Positions 10,123 to 20,751 of a stretch of DNA of 64,000 nt are shown one piece after another (the first letter of the stretch is position 1; every line of letters begins with the position of its first letter). Source of the stretch: Cryptomeria japonica. Lineage: Eukaryota; Streptophyta; Pinopsida; Cupressales; Cupressaceae. Made by a program: the position numbers and the translations under genes. Where the stretch lies: the NCBI RefSeq assembly GCF_030272615.1, contig NC_081413.1, forward strand, positions 551,176,136 through 551,240,135. The letters are read 5' to 3'. Under the pieces are notes generated by a model. That model was not told the DNA's origin. It ran no database searches and saw only the letters and a list, made by a program, of their open reading frames with translations.

Positions 10123-11367
10123 TGTAATGTCCCCACTTTGAAATATAATTTAATGGTAAATAATAATAATAAAATTAAAATTAAAATATAAAAGAACATA
10201 ATTAAATATAATTAAATTTTAATTAAGTTAATGAATGGTCAAAAGACATAAAATGAAAAGTTGTGACTCCCTCAAAAATAAGATATAAAAGGGAGAAGAG
10301 AACCTCATTTGAGGGGGAAAATTTGGGGAATCAGATGTGCAGATCTGATTTAAATAAATGTACAGATCTGATTGTGGAAAGTTGTGTCCCTTTCAAAGGG
10401 CAGAAATAATTAAGAGTTGCACTCTTTCAAAGGGTGCTAATGATGAAAAGGTGTGTCTTTTGCTAAAGGGCATACATGATGAAGAGAGGTGACCCCTCCC
10501 TCTCATGGAGAGATATAAAGGAAAGGCATCGAACGATGCTGGAAAAGGTAAACATAATGAAGAGATCGAATCTGCAACTATTGTTAAGATAAGACTATAT
10601 TCTGGTATGAAGTTCTGTGCATATTTCTGATAATATTCTCTGCATACTATTATTGATAGCAGATCGTTGTTATGATCATTCACTGCATGTATTCTCCAAT
10701 CTGCTCATTTCTGACTCATTTCTGACTCATCTATTATTGATCAATATGATGGTATAATAATGTTAAACTAAGGGAACTTGTAACCCCTACAAGACATAAA
10801 TTTCAAACTCATTGCTTAATATGCTTGGGACCCTCTCTTAGGTATGCCACTCCATAGTGGATGCCTAACCCCTGCCACATGGAGGCAAGAGGGATGAAGC
10901 ATCTGCTCTTGGGCTTAAGAGAGGAGGTGGTTGTGATGAGAGGGAATGGTGATAGGACACTTCACTGGGTACGCCACTCCATGATGGATGCTTAACACCT
11001 GCCACATGGAGCCAAGAGGGATTGAGCATCTGCTCTTGGGCCTAGGGTGGAGGGTCTCTTGGACACCCTATCCAGCTACCCTACCCTAGTGCACTAAGAA
11101 TTGGGTGATAAAGAATGGCAACTAACCTACAATCTGATTTTATTTAACAAATATAATACTGATGGTAATTAATACATTAAAGAATTGTATCACTCAATCT
11201 AATTCATTCATATATGTTTCAATTTATAAGTATTACTTCATATGTGTTCTCTAATTTTGTGTTGCAGGAAAACAGTATACAAAGGTTCTCCCATAAACTT
11301 AATTACCTATTTTAGATTTGGGCAAATTTAGGTTAATTTAAAGTATTACTAATTAGGGGACATTACA
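10123..11367 (+). mobile_element. Solo LTR, 1245 bp, target-site duplication TTAAT
   Basis: It begins TGTAATGTCCCC (10123-10134) and ends GGGGACATTACA (11356-11367), a perfect 12 bp terminal inverted repeat. It is flanked by TTAAT at 10118-10122 and 11368-11372. No gag or pol is inside, so this is a single LTR left by recombination between two LTRs. Inside is an 80 bp direct duplication (10841-10919 and 10968-11046). The same terminal words mark LTRs at 17646-18787 and 20336-20737, so one lineage is repeated in the window. The strand follows similarity to the 20336 LTR and is tentative. Confidence 0.85.
10841..11046 (+). repeat. Direct repeat of about 79 bp within the solo LTR
   Basis: Copy 1 (10841-10919) and copy 2 (10968-11046) share GCCACTCCAT, TGGATGC, CCTGCCACATGGAG, CAAGAGGGAT and GCATCTGCTCTTGGGC in order, 127 bp apart. 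This is probably an internal duplication of the LTR. Confidence 0.75.
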
Positions 11368-11372
11368 TTAAT

Positions 11373-12361
11373 TATCTCTGATGTCAAAGAAATTGGACTA
11401 AGAGTGAAAGATGACTCATATAGAAGATATGAAGAGTTCATCCAATTATATAAAATCATGGAGCAATGAAGAAGATGACCAATTTATTTGTTGTATTGGC
11501 ACTTTCATTATATATATATAGCAATGAAGTCTATATTGTGTTCATCACCCAAGTCTTTGTGTGAGGGGGATTGCAGAGGTCAAAAGAGAGGTAACTACAG
11601 TAGGAATAAATGAGGGAATAAAGAAAGAGGTCATGGGCCATCATGTTGTTGTGATATCAAATTCACAAATGCTACAACTAGAAACTGAAAATCAGGAGAA
11701 TAATAATGTTGCAGATCGTAAGCACAGCAAAAGAATTATGCATTTAGATTAAAGAATCATATTTGAGACTTTGCTCTTTGAATCTCTCACGAACCTCTTT
11801 AGAGTTTAGAGAATATTTGCCAGCAACAAAAGCAACGTTCATTGTGGATTTAAAACAAAGCGATTTACCATGCTTCTGATTGTCAGGTCAAAAGTGGGTC
11901 GATGTTATAATAAATCTAAATTCAGATACTTAGGATGAATGTTGACTGACTATAATAGTGAAACAACAACTACTTGTTTTTACTCTTTTGTTGGCTGACT
12001 TAGTACAAGGAAAAAGACAGCGCTACAATCCTATATATGCAAGACAGATTCTTAGACAATGATTCACATAATGAACAAACAGCAAGACAGAATTTGAGGA
12101 GACAACAATTATACGATTATCTAAATGACAACAATCTTCATAATATCGAGGCCAATTCTCCAAGGAATTAAGATTATATCTCATCAAGAGATTTGATTGA
12201 TCATTTAGCAAGCAATTACAAAGATTGTGTAAAGGCAGCGATGCTATTAATATGCAGCAAACCTTGAAGAATATCTGATTTCTTTAGTAACAACAGCAAA
12301 CAAAGGATAGCAGCGATTTGTATAAAGGCAAAAGACTTATGTTATGACAATACTTATGTTA
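11373..12361. other. LTR-like debris, no gene
   Basis: It contains another GATGTCAAAG word (about 11390) and a TATA-like TATATATATAGC (about 11510) followed by leader-like sequence, which suggests the promoter part of an LTR split by the solo LTR. The remainder to 12361 has no recognisable coding or repeat content. Confidence 0.45.
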
Positions 12362-12366
12362 TAGAA

Positions 12367-12679
12367 TGTGATGTCCTATCCTAAATGCTGCAGATTCCCA
12401 TTGGGCATGTACCCAGGGTTGTGACCCAACCCACGATCAGACACGTGTCCATGTGGGGACTGACCTGCTGAATGGGACAAAAAATCTACTCTTAATACTA
12501 GTGGGCACCATTCACCACTAGTCTGGGCTTTTGGCTAGTATTAAGAGTAGGGTTTTTGTCCCACTCAGCATGTCAGTCCCCTCGTGGACACGTGGCTGTC
12601 TGATCGTGAGTGGGTCCCAACCCTGGGTACATGCCCAACCGGAATCTGCACCACTGCAGCATTAGGTTGGGACATCACA
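12367..12679. mobile_element. 313 bp hairpin (foldback) element with LTR-like ends, TSD TAGAA
   Basis: Almost the whole element is one imperfect palindrome. The left arm from 12367 and the reverse complement of the right arm from 12679 share in order TGTGATGTCC, ATGCTGCAG, TTGGGCATGTACCCAGGGTT, ACGATCAGACA, CACGTGTCCA, GGGGACTGAC, TGCTGA, TGGGACAAAAA and CTACTCTTAATACTAG. The centre has an inner stem ACTAGTGG/CCACTAGT around about 10 bases. TAGAA flanks it at 12362-12366 and 12680-12684. The outer ends and the 5 bp duplication are as for LTR retroelements. There is no ORF. Confidence 0.85.
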
Positions 12680-12684
12680 TAGAA

Positions 12685-13560
12685 GCAGTGATTAACATCT
12701 TTGGTTACGAAGGCAGCACTTATAAAACAACACTTATGTTTTTTAATAATAAACAAAGATATGTTAAAAACAGTGACTTAAGGTTAATGATTATGGGCAG
12801 CGATTGAAATCCTCAAGGACAGAGATTTACTGAAATTAAAGTATTTATTATATTTTTTGTTGGCTGACTTTACCTTGCTGGTAAGATAATAATTAACTAT
12901 GTTGGAAATTATATGTTAGCCGACCAGACTTGATAAGATACATATGTTAATATGTTAGAAGGAAGCGATTAAAGTAAACAAGGCAACAGCAATTAAATAT
13001 ATGATAAGCAGCGCTTCATTATGAAGAGACAATGATAAAGCATAGAGTGTGTATATTAACAAAAGACATATCTATTGGCAAGGAATGCCTCCTTTCATTA
13101 AATTGCAGCCCTTTCTTAAGTGGCATAAAGATATAAAAGATGAGTAAGAAATGTAGTTGGAAATACAGTGTGAGGAGAAAAGCAGGGCAATAAAGATATA
13201 TCAATTAATAGATTATGGGGTGTTGAGTTACAGAGACCATCAAGCAAATATACCAAGTGCAGCCATAAACGAGAAGATTACTGGAGATCTGAAAAGGACA
13301 TAAGAAGAGATTATAGCAGATCTAGAGAAAAGTTTAGAACAGATTTTGAGAGAGAGATTGTGATAATCTTGTGGCAGACTTGTGATTAGACTTATAGCAG
13401 ATTCAAGAAGGAATTATTGCAGATTGAAAAGAGAGTTTTGTGGCAGACTTGTAATCTGAGAAGGTGATTATAGCACAACTTGAAAAGGTGATTATAGCAT
13501 AATCTATGAAGAATAAGATCATCCATCATTTGTTAAAAGAAGCAACAATCAAGGTGGAAC
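12685..13560. other. Repetitive non-coding stretch rich in CAGCGATT and GCAGACTTGT words
   Basis: Words such as GCAGCGAT (about 12232 to 13010) and TTATAGCAGAT/TGGCAGACTTGT (13310-13500) recur irregularly, giving a low-order repeat. No gene is seen. Confidence 0.5.
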
Positions 13561-13564
13561 CTAT

Positions 13565-13812
13565 TTGTGATTTGGAGGTTGGTGCCTGCCTCATAGAAAA
13601 GAGATCGGTGTCTCTTATTGAGTTGGTGCTCAAGTAGTGGGGTTGGTGCTCACGAAGCGAATACAAGGTTGGTGCCTCTAGTGAGTTGGTGCTCACGAAG
13701 CGAATACGAGGTTGGTGCCTCTAGTGAGTTAGTGCTCACTAAGTGAATGAGGGGTTGGTGCCTCTAGTGAGTTGGTGCTTACGAATTGAATGAGGGGCTA
13801 GTGCCTACGAAA
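13565..13812 (+). repeat. GTTGGTGCC/GTTGGTGCTC tandem repeat in a Copia-type LTR
   Basis: The alternating phrases GGTTGGTGCCTCTAGTGA and GTTGGTGCTCACGAAGCG recur about every 45-50 bp from about 13630 to 13800, with degenerate copies before. The same phrases occur in opposite orientation at 28040-28140 within another LTR fragment. Confidence 0.75.
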
Positions 13813-14060
13813 TTTGTGAAAGAAGAATTTATATAAAAGCATTAACTTGTCGTGGTTTTCTCCCTTAAGGGTTTCCACGTATATCTTGTGTTCTATTTGT
13901 GATGCATGATAGTTAGATCTTATGTGAATGTTAATGCACAATGAATATGCTTTGAGATTAAGTCATATCCTTATGATATTAAGTTGAAAAAGTAAAAGTT
14001 TGTTGTTATATTGAATCACCCACCCACCCTCCCCCCCCCCCCCCCCCCCCCTCTCGGTAT
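13813..14060 (+). mobile_element. 3' part (R-U5) of a Copia-type LTR, with poly(C)
   Basis: GGTTTTCTCCCTTAAGGGTTTCCACG (split here by recognition only) is the usual leader of plant Copia LTRs, and AATCACCCACC followed by 21 C and CTCTCGG (14031-14057) resembles their end. Compare CGATTCACCCCTCCTCTC at 56629, just before a PBS. The start is uncertain, perhaps near 9984. Confidence 0.55.
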
Positions 14061-15879
14061 AACATCTTGGAAACGAGGACACCTCAAAAAGCCTCAGGTA
14101 CGCATCCTTGGGTGAATCTCTGGTTTTTTATTTTTTTGACTTTTTAGTTTGAAGTTGAATTATATCTTCAAAAACAGTATGAGCAGCAGTGAGAATGGTA
14201 GTAGTAGTGACAATTAAGTGGAAGAAATTGAAACGAATACAAGTGCAAGTGTTGAGGGTGGTAGTGGTCAGCGATCAAATCCATTTTAATGCCCTTCAAA
14301 AATCATGGAAAAATAGGCAAAGGGCTCTTTTAACAAATTAAACGTGGTCTCCAACTTGTTACACTTGTAGATAAAAAAGAAAAAAAATTGAAGGGGAGTA
14401 GGGTTTGGCTTTGTCATTGTAAGAAAGACTTTAGAGGCAGCTACACAAGGGTACAATCTCATTTTTTGGGTGTTACAGGCCGCGGAGTTAAAGTTTGTGC
14501 AAAAATAAAAGAGAATGAGAAGATAGAGGCTCATAGATTGCACATGGAGGCGAAAATGAGGTCTCAAAGTGTGACAATGCCAACACATTCTTTTGCTAAT
14601 GCACAATCATCTATGCCTATGCCATCCATTGTTAGTAGTAGTGAAATTGCCACAAGAGGAAAGAAGAGATTAGTGGTGGTGAGAAGCTAGGGATAGTGAA
14701 GCTATGTTTAATGTGCAAGCACAAGATGCAACAGAGTCTTCCATTGCCAAATTCTTTTATGCTCATGCCATCCCATTCATGTGGCCCGTTCCTCTTATTT
14801 CAAACAAATGATCAGAGTTATAGCCTCTACGGGTCCCTCATTCATACCCCTTGGAGATCATAAGCTACACACTACTCTCCTGGGCAAAGAGTATTCTAAG
14901 GTTAATTTGCTAATGGAGGATATGAGGCAAACTTGGATTGATGGATGGGTGGATTGATATTAGACATCAACCACTCATCAATATTATAATCACATGCCTT
15001 GCTGACTCTTATTTTCTTAGAGCCATGGATTGTTCACGGAAGCGTAAGGATGTAGATTTCTAGTTTAGCAACATTGAGAGATGCCATAGAGGTTGGGGCC
15101 TCAAATGTTGTATAGGTTGTCACTGATTCATCATGTGTGCGCAAATTCTTGGGTATGATGATGGAGAGTGCTTACAAGCACATCTTTTGGACCCCATGTT
15201 GTGTTCATGAATTGAAAGACATAGGGAAAATAGATTGGGTGAAGCAAGTGGTGGAAAAAGCTACAAACATTCAAATGTTCTTTTGCAACCACCACACCTC
15301 ACTTGCTCTCTTCAGGACATTTTCAAAGGAGTTCCTCAAACTTGTCGAGACAAGATGTGCCAATTACTTCATTTTTTTAGAGAGAATGCTTGAGGTGCAT
15401 CAGTCTCTACAATTAATGTTTTTTAATTCAAAGTGGAGTAGATTGCCTAATTCAAGCTCTACTAAAGGAAAAACCATCAAACAAAAGATCCTTTATGAAG
15501 ACTGGTGGTCCACTGTGAGTTGAGACATTGCTAATTTTATTAAATATTAAATATTAAATTGCTGATTTTAATATTTTAATTTTATTGTTCAATGTTTCAA
15601 CTTTTGAAGTTTCTAACATGTCAATTATCTTATCAATTAATTCTTTTGAACTTTTTGTTTGCATTTTCCAGTTATGTTTTCTCTTTTATCGCACCTATTG
15701 CAGATGCCATTAGATATGCTGATATAGACTCTCCTAGTCTTGGAGAGATATATAAAGCATTTGACAACATGCTTGGATGTGGAGGTGGAACACAATGAAC
15801 ACCTTGCTTCATATGACAGCCTTTGCTCTAAATCCCAAATGGTATGCTGTAAGAACCCACCCCAAGTGGACTCTTGCTA

Positions 15880-16110
15880 ACACAAATTTTCTGCCTTGAA
15901 TTCAAAGTTATTCAAGGGCATGGGAAGTTTTGAGATCATTTTCACACTTGAGAGTGTAACCATCAACAACCCTTACTCGAATTTCCTCAACATCCTCTGT
16001 GCGTATACCCCGTCTCTCTACCAACCTAGCATCAATGAAATTATGTGTTGCACCTGTATCAAGCAAAGTGATGATCTTTTGCTTAGCAATGACTCTACGT
16101 GCTGAATGCT
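15880..16110 (-). pseudogene. Retroviral-type aspartic protease, LTR element
   Basis: The - strand frame reads ARRVIAKQKIITLLDTGATHNFIDARLVERRG, with the DTGA active site and a following hydrophobic pattern. It continues to VDGYTLKCENDL before a stop near 15903. The protease would cut the Gag-Pol chain. There is no RT after it; only about 55 bases separate its stop from the element end. Confidence 0.75.
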
Positions 16111-16344
16111 AGTGAGACGTGCTTCCGTAAGCTTGACTTCCTCTTCATATGCTGCTGATTTTTCTAACTTTTCAGGCTCATCTCCATCCTTTTCCGACTC
16201 GGACTCCTCATGGACAGATTGCTGGTCTGAATTTTCAGATTCTAAGTCCTCATAAAAAGCCCACATAGTTTGGTTAGCCTTGCCCTTAGGCCTCAAAGGA
16301 CAATCATGGCTAGCATCGTAAGGACCTTTGTAGTAGAAACACAA
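16018..16344 (-). CDS. Gag zinc knuckle and linker to protease, LTR element
   Basis: The start MCFYYKGPYDASHDC is a CX2CX4HX4C knuckle whose second Cys has become Tyr. An acidic linker (about residues 32-72) follows. The frame leaves the protease frame near the end of this ORF. Confidence 0.7.
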   Translation of the reverse strand: MCFYYKGPYDASHDCPLRPKGKANQTMWAFYEDLESENSDQQSVHEESESEKDGDEPEKLEKSAAYEEEVKLTEARLTSIQHVESLLSKRSSLCLIQVQHIISLMLGW

Positions 16345-16539
16345 CCTTTTCTTTCATAAATCATTAAGTGTTTCCCTGTCAAATGGAACTGCTAATTTCC
16401 CTTTTTGATCCCCCTTAAAATCTGATTTCCTTTGTTTCTTAGGAAAGAACTTGCTGTTCCTAGATGAAGAGGATCCCTTAGATGGGAATTTTCTTTGTGG
16501 GGCTGCAAGTTCCATTCTCCTAGCCTTCTTCATGGCTTC

Positions 16540-16974
16540 CTACAATGATGGTGGGTCAAAAGCCTTTACCCATCCTCTCAAAGGTTCTAGAAGGCCCTCA
16601 ATGAATAGTACAACTAATCTTTGCCCAAAATTATTAGAAACCATAACTGATAGCTGCTGAAAATCTCCATTGTAGCTCTCCAGGCTCCCAACCTGCTTAA
16701 GCTGAGCAAGTTCTCTGAAGTAGGACTCGAGATCCTTCTTATCAAAGCGTTCAACCAACCGATCAGCGAACTCCTGATATGAAGTGATGAGGTTATGTTG
16801 CAGGTTGACCATTCCATTATGCCACCAATCATTAGCCACTCCATCAAGATGCAATGTAGCAAATTTGATTGCATCTCCCTCTGCCATAGGCCGTAAATGG
16901 AAATAGGTGTCCAACTTATGTATCCATGACCGTTTTGTGACCTTTCCACTTCCATCAAACAGTGGTAGGGTCAA
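16540..16974 (-). CDS. Gag capsid domain (Retrotrans_gag), LTR element
   Basis: The ORF of 144 codons has the plant Gypsy Gag pattern: LPLFDGSGKVTKRSWIHKLDTYF, then FATLHLDGVANDWWHN, FADRLVERFDKKD, ELAQLKQVGSLESYNGDFQQL, and FIEGLLEPLRGWV at the end. Capsid of this type packages the element RNA in a cytoplasmic particle. It is separated from the zinc knuckle by a further frameshift or stop. Confidence 0.85.
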   Translation of the reverse strand: MTLPLFDGSGKVTKRSWIHKLDTYFHLRPMAEGDAIKFATLHLDGVANDWWHNGMVNLQHNLITSYQEFADRLVERFDKKDLESYFRELAQLKQVGSLESYNGDFQQLSVMVSNNFGQRLVVLFIEGLLEPLRGWVKAFDPPSL

Positions 16975-17053
16975 TTTACTGGTAGCATATTCCGAGATCC
17001 CTGTTTAGATTCCGTGGCCTTTTGTCTTGCCTAACTCTAGCATGCTCTCTCTT

Positions 17054-17443
17054 CTAACTCAAGAATCGGTCAAAGTTCAAATGTTCTCTTACATCAGGGG
17101 GTAGTAAGCTCCACTCATCATGCACTGTCATGACATTGTCCACAAACATAGCATCATCATCTTCCCCAACACCTCCTTCTGGCTCATTCCTCAGAAAAGT
17201 AGGCCTAGTAGGCCGATCAACTGTGTGTGTAGGAGTTTTACAAGCCCTTAGAGTTCCAACCACACTCCTATTAGCTTCTTGCTCATGATTCTGCCTTCTG
17301 AGATTAGCCAACTGCTGTATGGCTGCGATGAGTTGCTGCAGTGTGTCCACTATACGCTGTTGTCCATCCTGCAACCCTCTCATGGTTTCCCTCACTTCTT
17401 TGGCTTCATCTGGAGGTGGACTATTTTCTCTTTTGTCACCCAT
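17054..17443 (-). CDS. Gag N-terminal part, LTR element
   Basis: The ORF of 129 codons starts MGDKRENSPPPDEAKEV, about 190 bases after the PBS. It has a helical, Gln-rich stretch near residues 20-60 (QQRIVDTLQQLIAAIQQLANL), as found before the capsid domain in plant Gypsy Gag. It ends in a stop near 17054; the capsid part follows in another frame after about 80 bases, so the gene is broken by a frameshift. Confidence 0.6.
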   Translation of the reverse strand: MGDKRENSPPPDEAKEVRETMRGLQDGQQRIVDTLQQLIAAIQQLANLRRQNHEQEANRSVVGTLRACKTPTHTVDRPTRPTFLRNEPEGGVGEDDDAMFVDNVMTVHDEWSLLPPDVREHLNFDRFLS

Positions 17444-17645
17444 ACCTGAAACCTATTCAATATTCCTAGAAGATGACTCTTGATGAGTCCCAATTGATCT
17501 TGATGCTGTCCTTCCTTCAGGTACTTGCGGAGGGTGCCAAGTCATTCTGAATTCTCTCTGATAGTACCTCCTTTCCCTGTCACTTGGTTGTATTAACAAT
17601 CTGATTCAACCTCACAGGATGGCAGGGGAACCGCCCTGATACCAA

Positions 17646-18787
17646 TGTAAGAACCCAACTGGCTCTAACTGCTGATACTGAAATTGTTTTGTTTTTTTGG
17701 TTTTGTTGTTTTTTATTTTTTTCGGTTTTTGCGAGGGTTTAATATTAAAAAAAAGCAAATGCATATAAACTAATAAAACTCAAAACTGAATTTTCTAAGA
17801 TTGCTATGATGAATGACTGCTGCAATCATATATCTTCTCTATTATTCGAAATATGAAACCTTTACATATGCATGCATACCCGGATAAAGAAGGAACACTT
17901 TCCCAATGCAAGACCAGCCGAAAAAGCAACAGGAAATGTGATGAGAACCCTTCAAGTCTGCAACTTATTTCCCTGCTGATGATGCCAATAATAATCTCTA
18001 CGCCCAGCGCCTACCATACAATTTTATGATGATTTTTGAGGGCTTCTATGAACAGAATCGCACCTTTTAGGATTGGCGCCCCCTTGCTGTAAGTTGTGAC
18101 TGAAAGTTGCAGGTTGTGCAAACTAAATAAGACTGCCAATGACTCCTAACTGGCTTCTCACTAACAACTCTGAAATCTGATCTGAAACTAATAAATAACT
18201 CCGTGAAAATGTTTTCCAATCTGCCCAAATTTTAACTTTGAGTGAAGCCAACCCAATAAGCAACTACAAGTGAATCTTTCACACCCTTAAATCGCTGATG
18301 CAATGAAGTCTCCACGTTTTCCAATGCCAAAAGCATCTAGTAAGATCACCATGGATCAGATCAGATCAGAACTGTTATTAAGTTACAGGCAGTAACATCC
18401 TTGTTCTTGGTGGTATGCATGGGGATGTGTTTAATAAGTTTGCTTAATATATGAAGTCCGATAATATTCTTATGCAGAATTTAAATAATAATATAAATGT
18501 AGATAGTAATACAATAGTTGTATATATAGATATTTAATTAATAAATATGTAAATGATTATAATGAATCAGAATAAAATTAATTATTCAGTATGCTAGAGT
18601 TAATTATCCATTGGGGTAGACGAACAATTTACTTAGTAGCTAATTGATCCATTGAATTATGGAATATCACCGATTCGATTCACGTCAAAATAGAGATGTC
18701 TCCTAATCAACCTAGTTTAAGTCATAAGTATATTGAAATAGCTTAATTATGATTAAAACAAGCCTAAACCTAGTAGGGGACATTACA
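17646..18787 (-). mobile_element. 5' LTR of the gag-protease element, with PBS at 17633-17644
   Basis: On the - strand it starts TGTAATGTCCCC (18787) and ends GGGTTCTTACA (17646). One base later comes TGGTATCAGGGC (17644-17633), matching the initiator-Met tRNA primer site TGGTATCAGAGC at 11 of 12 bases. The remaining 18788-19431 would be the outer part of a longer LTR or of a host LTR. No duplication of CAGAT (18788) was found, so the inner boundary is not certain. Confidence 0.65.
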
Positions 18788-20029
18788 CAGATACCCTTGG
18801 TCTCTTCAAACCCCAATGCTCTCTAGTAAACAAGTTGAAAGAAACAATCACATAATAATTTCGATTTCTCTTGTAAATCCTTATATCCCCTCATGAAGTT
18901 CGATTTCCTCTAAACATTTAAAATGTTATTACATTTAACTTAGGAAGTCCTTTTAATGTCTCATTAACATTGGACCCCATATTTAATTGAAATAATGGCC
19001 CCCTTTCGATGATGACTTAACCCTCAAGTATTAAGTTAAGTTATAACTTAATAATATATCCTTTTAATTAATAATTATCACTTAGGCCAATTAAATATTA
19101 ATATCTCCCCAAATACTTAATATTTTGCTGTCGTCTGAAATGGGAGTCAACATTGCTAATCCCCATGTGACCAGATGCCTTGCTAAAAATAGAAAGGGTC
19201 ATTCTCAATCAACCTCTGACTTACTATAAATAGTAAGTATAGCAAACGAAGTCCAAATGAAGCCAAACGAAAGCCAAACGAAACATTCTTGAATAATGGA
19301 GAAGACAAGAAACCTCTATCGACCAAGTCTTTGCCCCAAAAGACCCCTTGTCCACACTCATTAGCCTACGAGGGTCAAAATGATAGGCTAATCTACCTGA
19401 TATTGATGTCTAGCTAGAAGGGAACATCACATATGCACCAAGGGATGGAAGGTTGCTTCCATCTGACAGTGAAGAGGTTTTAGAAGGGCTAATGCAGGCC
19501 TTTGAAAAAATGTATTTAGAGGAGTCTTCAATACTTCACACACAATTCCTTGACTTTGCAAATTTTTGTGGTCCAACTTTTCGTAGAACTGTAGACCATA
19601 GGCAAGGCTGGATAGAGCTACATTAGCTCAAACTAATCCTATTGGATGGTGGACATGGTACAAGAAGGATACACCACAATTGAAGATGTTGCCACTCACC
19701 TCCTTTCATAGGTTGTGAGCTCCTCTATTGCAGAGAGGAATTGGTCCACATATGGCTTTATCCACTCCATCAAGAGGAATAGACTTACCTCTAGACATGC
19801 AAAGAAGCTAGTTGTTGTGCATGGTGCTCTTCGTCTTCAGCATCGTTAGACTCCAAAGTAGTGGGAAACTCTAGCTTTATGATGGGATGTTGATCCCAAA
19901 GGCTTTGCGCAGGTTGATGAGGAGGCACCAGAGGGATTGGTTGGGGTTCCGTTGGATGAGGTGGACCATCACAGTGGCAATGACTTAGAGGACTTTGATA
20001 ATGATTTAGTGTTGAGAGATGCAGATTAG

Positions 20030-20335
20030 GGGCAGTAGTCACTTTGCTTTTTTGTAGTTTCATATTGTAATTGTAATTGAAAGTGAAACTATATGGCAGA
20101 AGTGTAGCCTTTGGGCATTTTGTTATAACATGTTAGCTATTATTTAATCTCACATGCATATTGACAATGAATTTTGAAAGCAATTTGATACAAGGTTTGA
20201 GTTTTGATAATTTGTTTGACTTTGACTTTCATGTGAACTCTCAATTTATCCATGTTTTCATATGAATATTTTCTCTATATATTTTAAAATTGCCCTACTT
20301 TTTATGTAGTCATCCCCTTTGCCATCCACTGGCCC
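20030..20335. other. Region downstream of hAT, no gene
   Basis: AT-rich sequence that probably includes the hAT 3' end. No clear terminal inverted repeat or 8 bp duplication was identified. Confidence 0.4.
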
Positions 20336-20737
20336 TGTAATGTACCCTTTCTGAAACAGGATTTAATAATAACTAATAGTAAGATTAATAAGATTAAAAT
20401 ATAAATAAATTTAATAATAATATAATATAATCACAAGTTAATTAAGTTCAATTAACAGGCATGCCATGAAGAGTGGTGTTTCCATCAAGTGTAAAGATAT
20501 AAGAAGGAAGAACAAATCATTTGGCGGGGGTGGGGGGGAGAGGGTACATAAATATATACATTACACACGGCAGAATCAGAAATTCTAGTATAACTAATCT
20601 ACATACAAGAGAATGAAAAGAATTTCTCATACACTAATATGTATCTTGGTATAAACAGCAGATCAGGTTGATATAGGACAAATAGCTGACTTGTGCATTA
20701 TACAAGAATTGGTCAACCCCAATTATGGGACATTACA
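20336..20737 (+). mobile_element. LTR, 402 bp, followed by PBS (20740-20751)
   Basis: It begins TGTAATGTACCC and ends ATGGGACATTACA. The spacer AT is followed by TGGTCTTAGAGC, matching the initiator-Met primer site at 10 of 12 bases, so this is a 5' LTR on the + strand. A TATA-like ACATAAATATAT lies at about 20549, next to a G-rich run (20525-20540). Termini match the solo LTR at 10123. No gag follows, so the internal part is lost or replaced. Confidence 0.7.
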
Positions 20738-20751
20738 ATTGGTCTTAGAGC

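Larger units (their letters stand above)
15848..19431 (-). mobile_element. LTR retroelement inserted in the hAT gene, TSD TATGC
   Basis: The insert runs TGTAAGAACCC (15848) to GGGAACATCACA (19431). TATGC flanks it at 15843-15847 and 19432-19436; deleting the insert and one copy joins the hAT frame as NPKWYAPRDGR. Content on the - strand: LTR sequence (19431-17646), primer-binding site, gag, zinc knuckle and protease, then directly the end GGGTTCTTACA. RT, RNase H, integrase and nearly all of the 3' LTR are absent. A second LTR terminus (GGGGACATTACA, 18776-18787) lies within, so two related elements may be nested. Confidence 0.8.
14179..20029 (+). pseudogene. hAT-family transposase gene, split by an LTR element
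   Basis: ATG 14179 starts a Ser-rich N-terminus. A BED zinc finger follows at about 14400-14490 (WLCHCKKDF, GSYTRVQSHFLGV, GVKVC), then the DUF659-type region at about 14700-15520 (HIFWTPCCVHEL, DIGKIDWVKQVVEKA, NHHTSLALFRTF, LVETRCANYFI). APIADAIRYADIDSPSLGEIYKAF and NPKWYA run to 15847. After the 3.58 kb insertion the gene resumes at 19432 with RDGRLLPSDSEEV. The C-terminal dimerisation region is at about 19730-19830 (AERNWSTYGFIHSIKRNRL) and the gene ends at TAG 20027-20029. A GTGAGT...TTCCAG intron is likely at about 15515-15671. Several stops and frameshifts show it is inactive. Terminal inverted repeats were not found. Confidence 0.85.
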
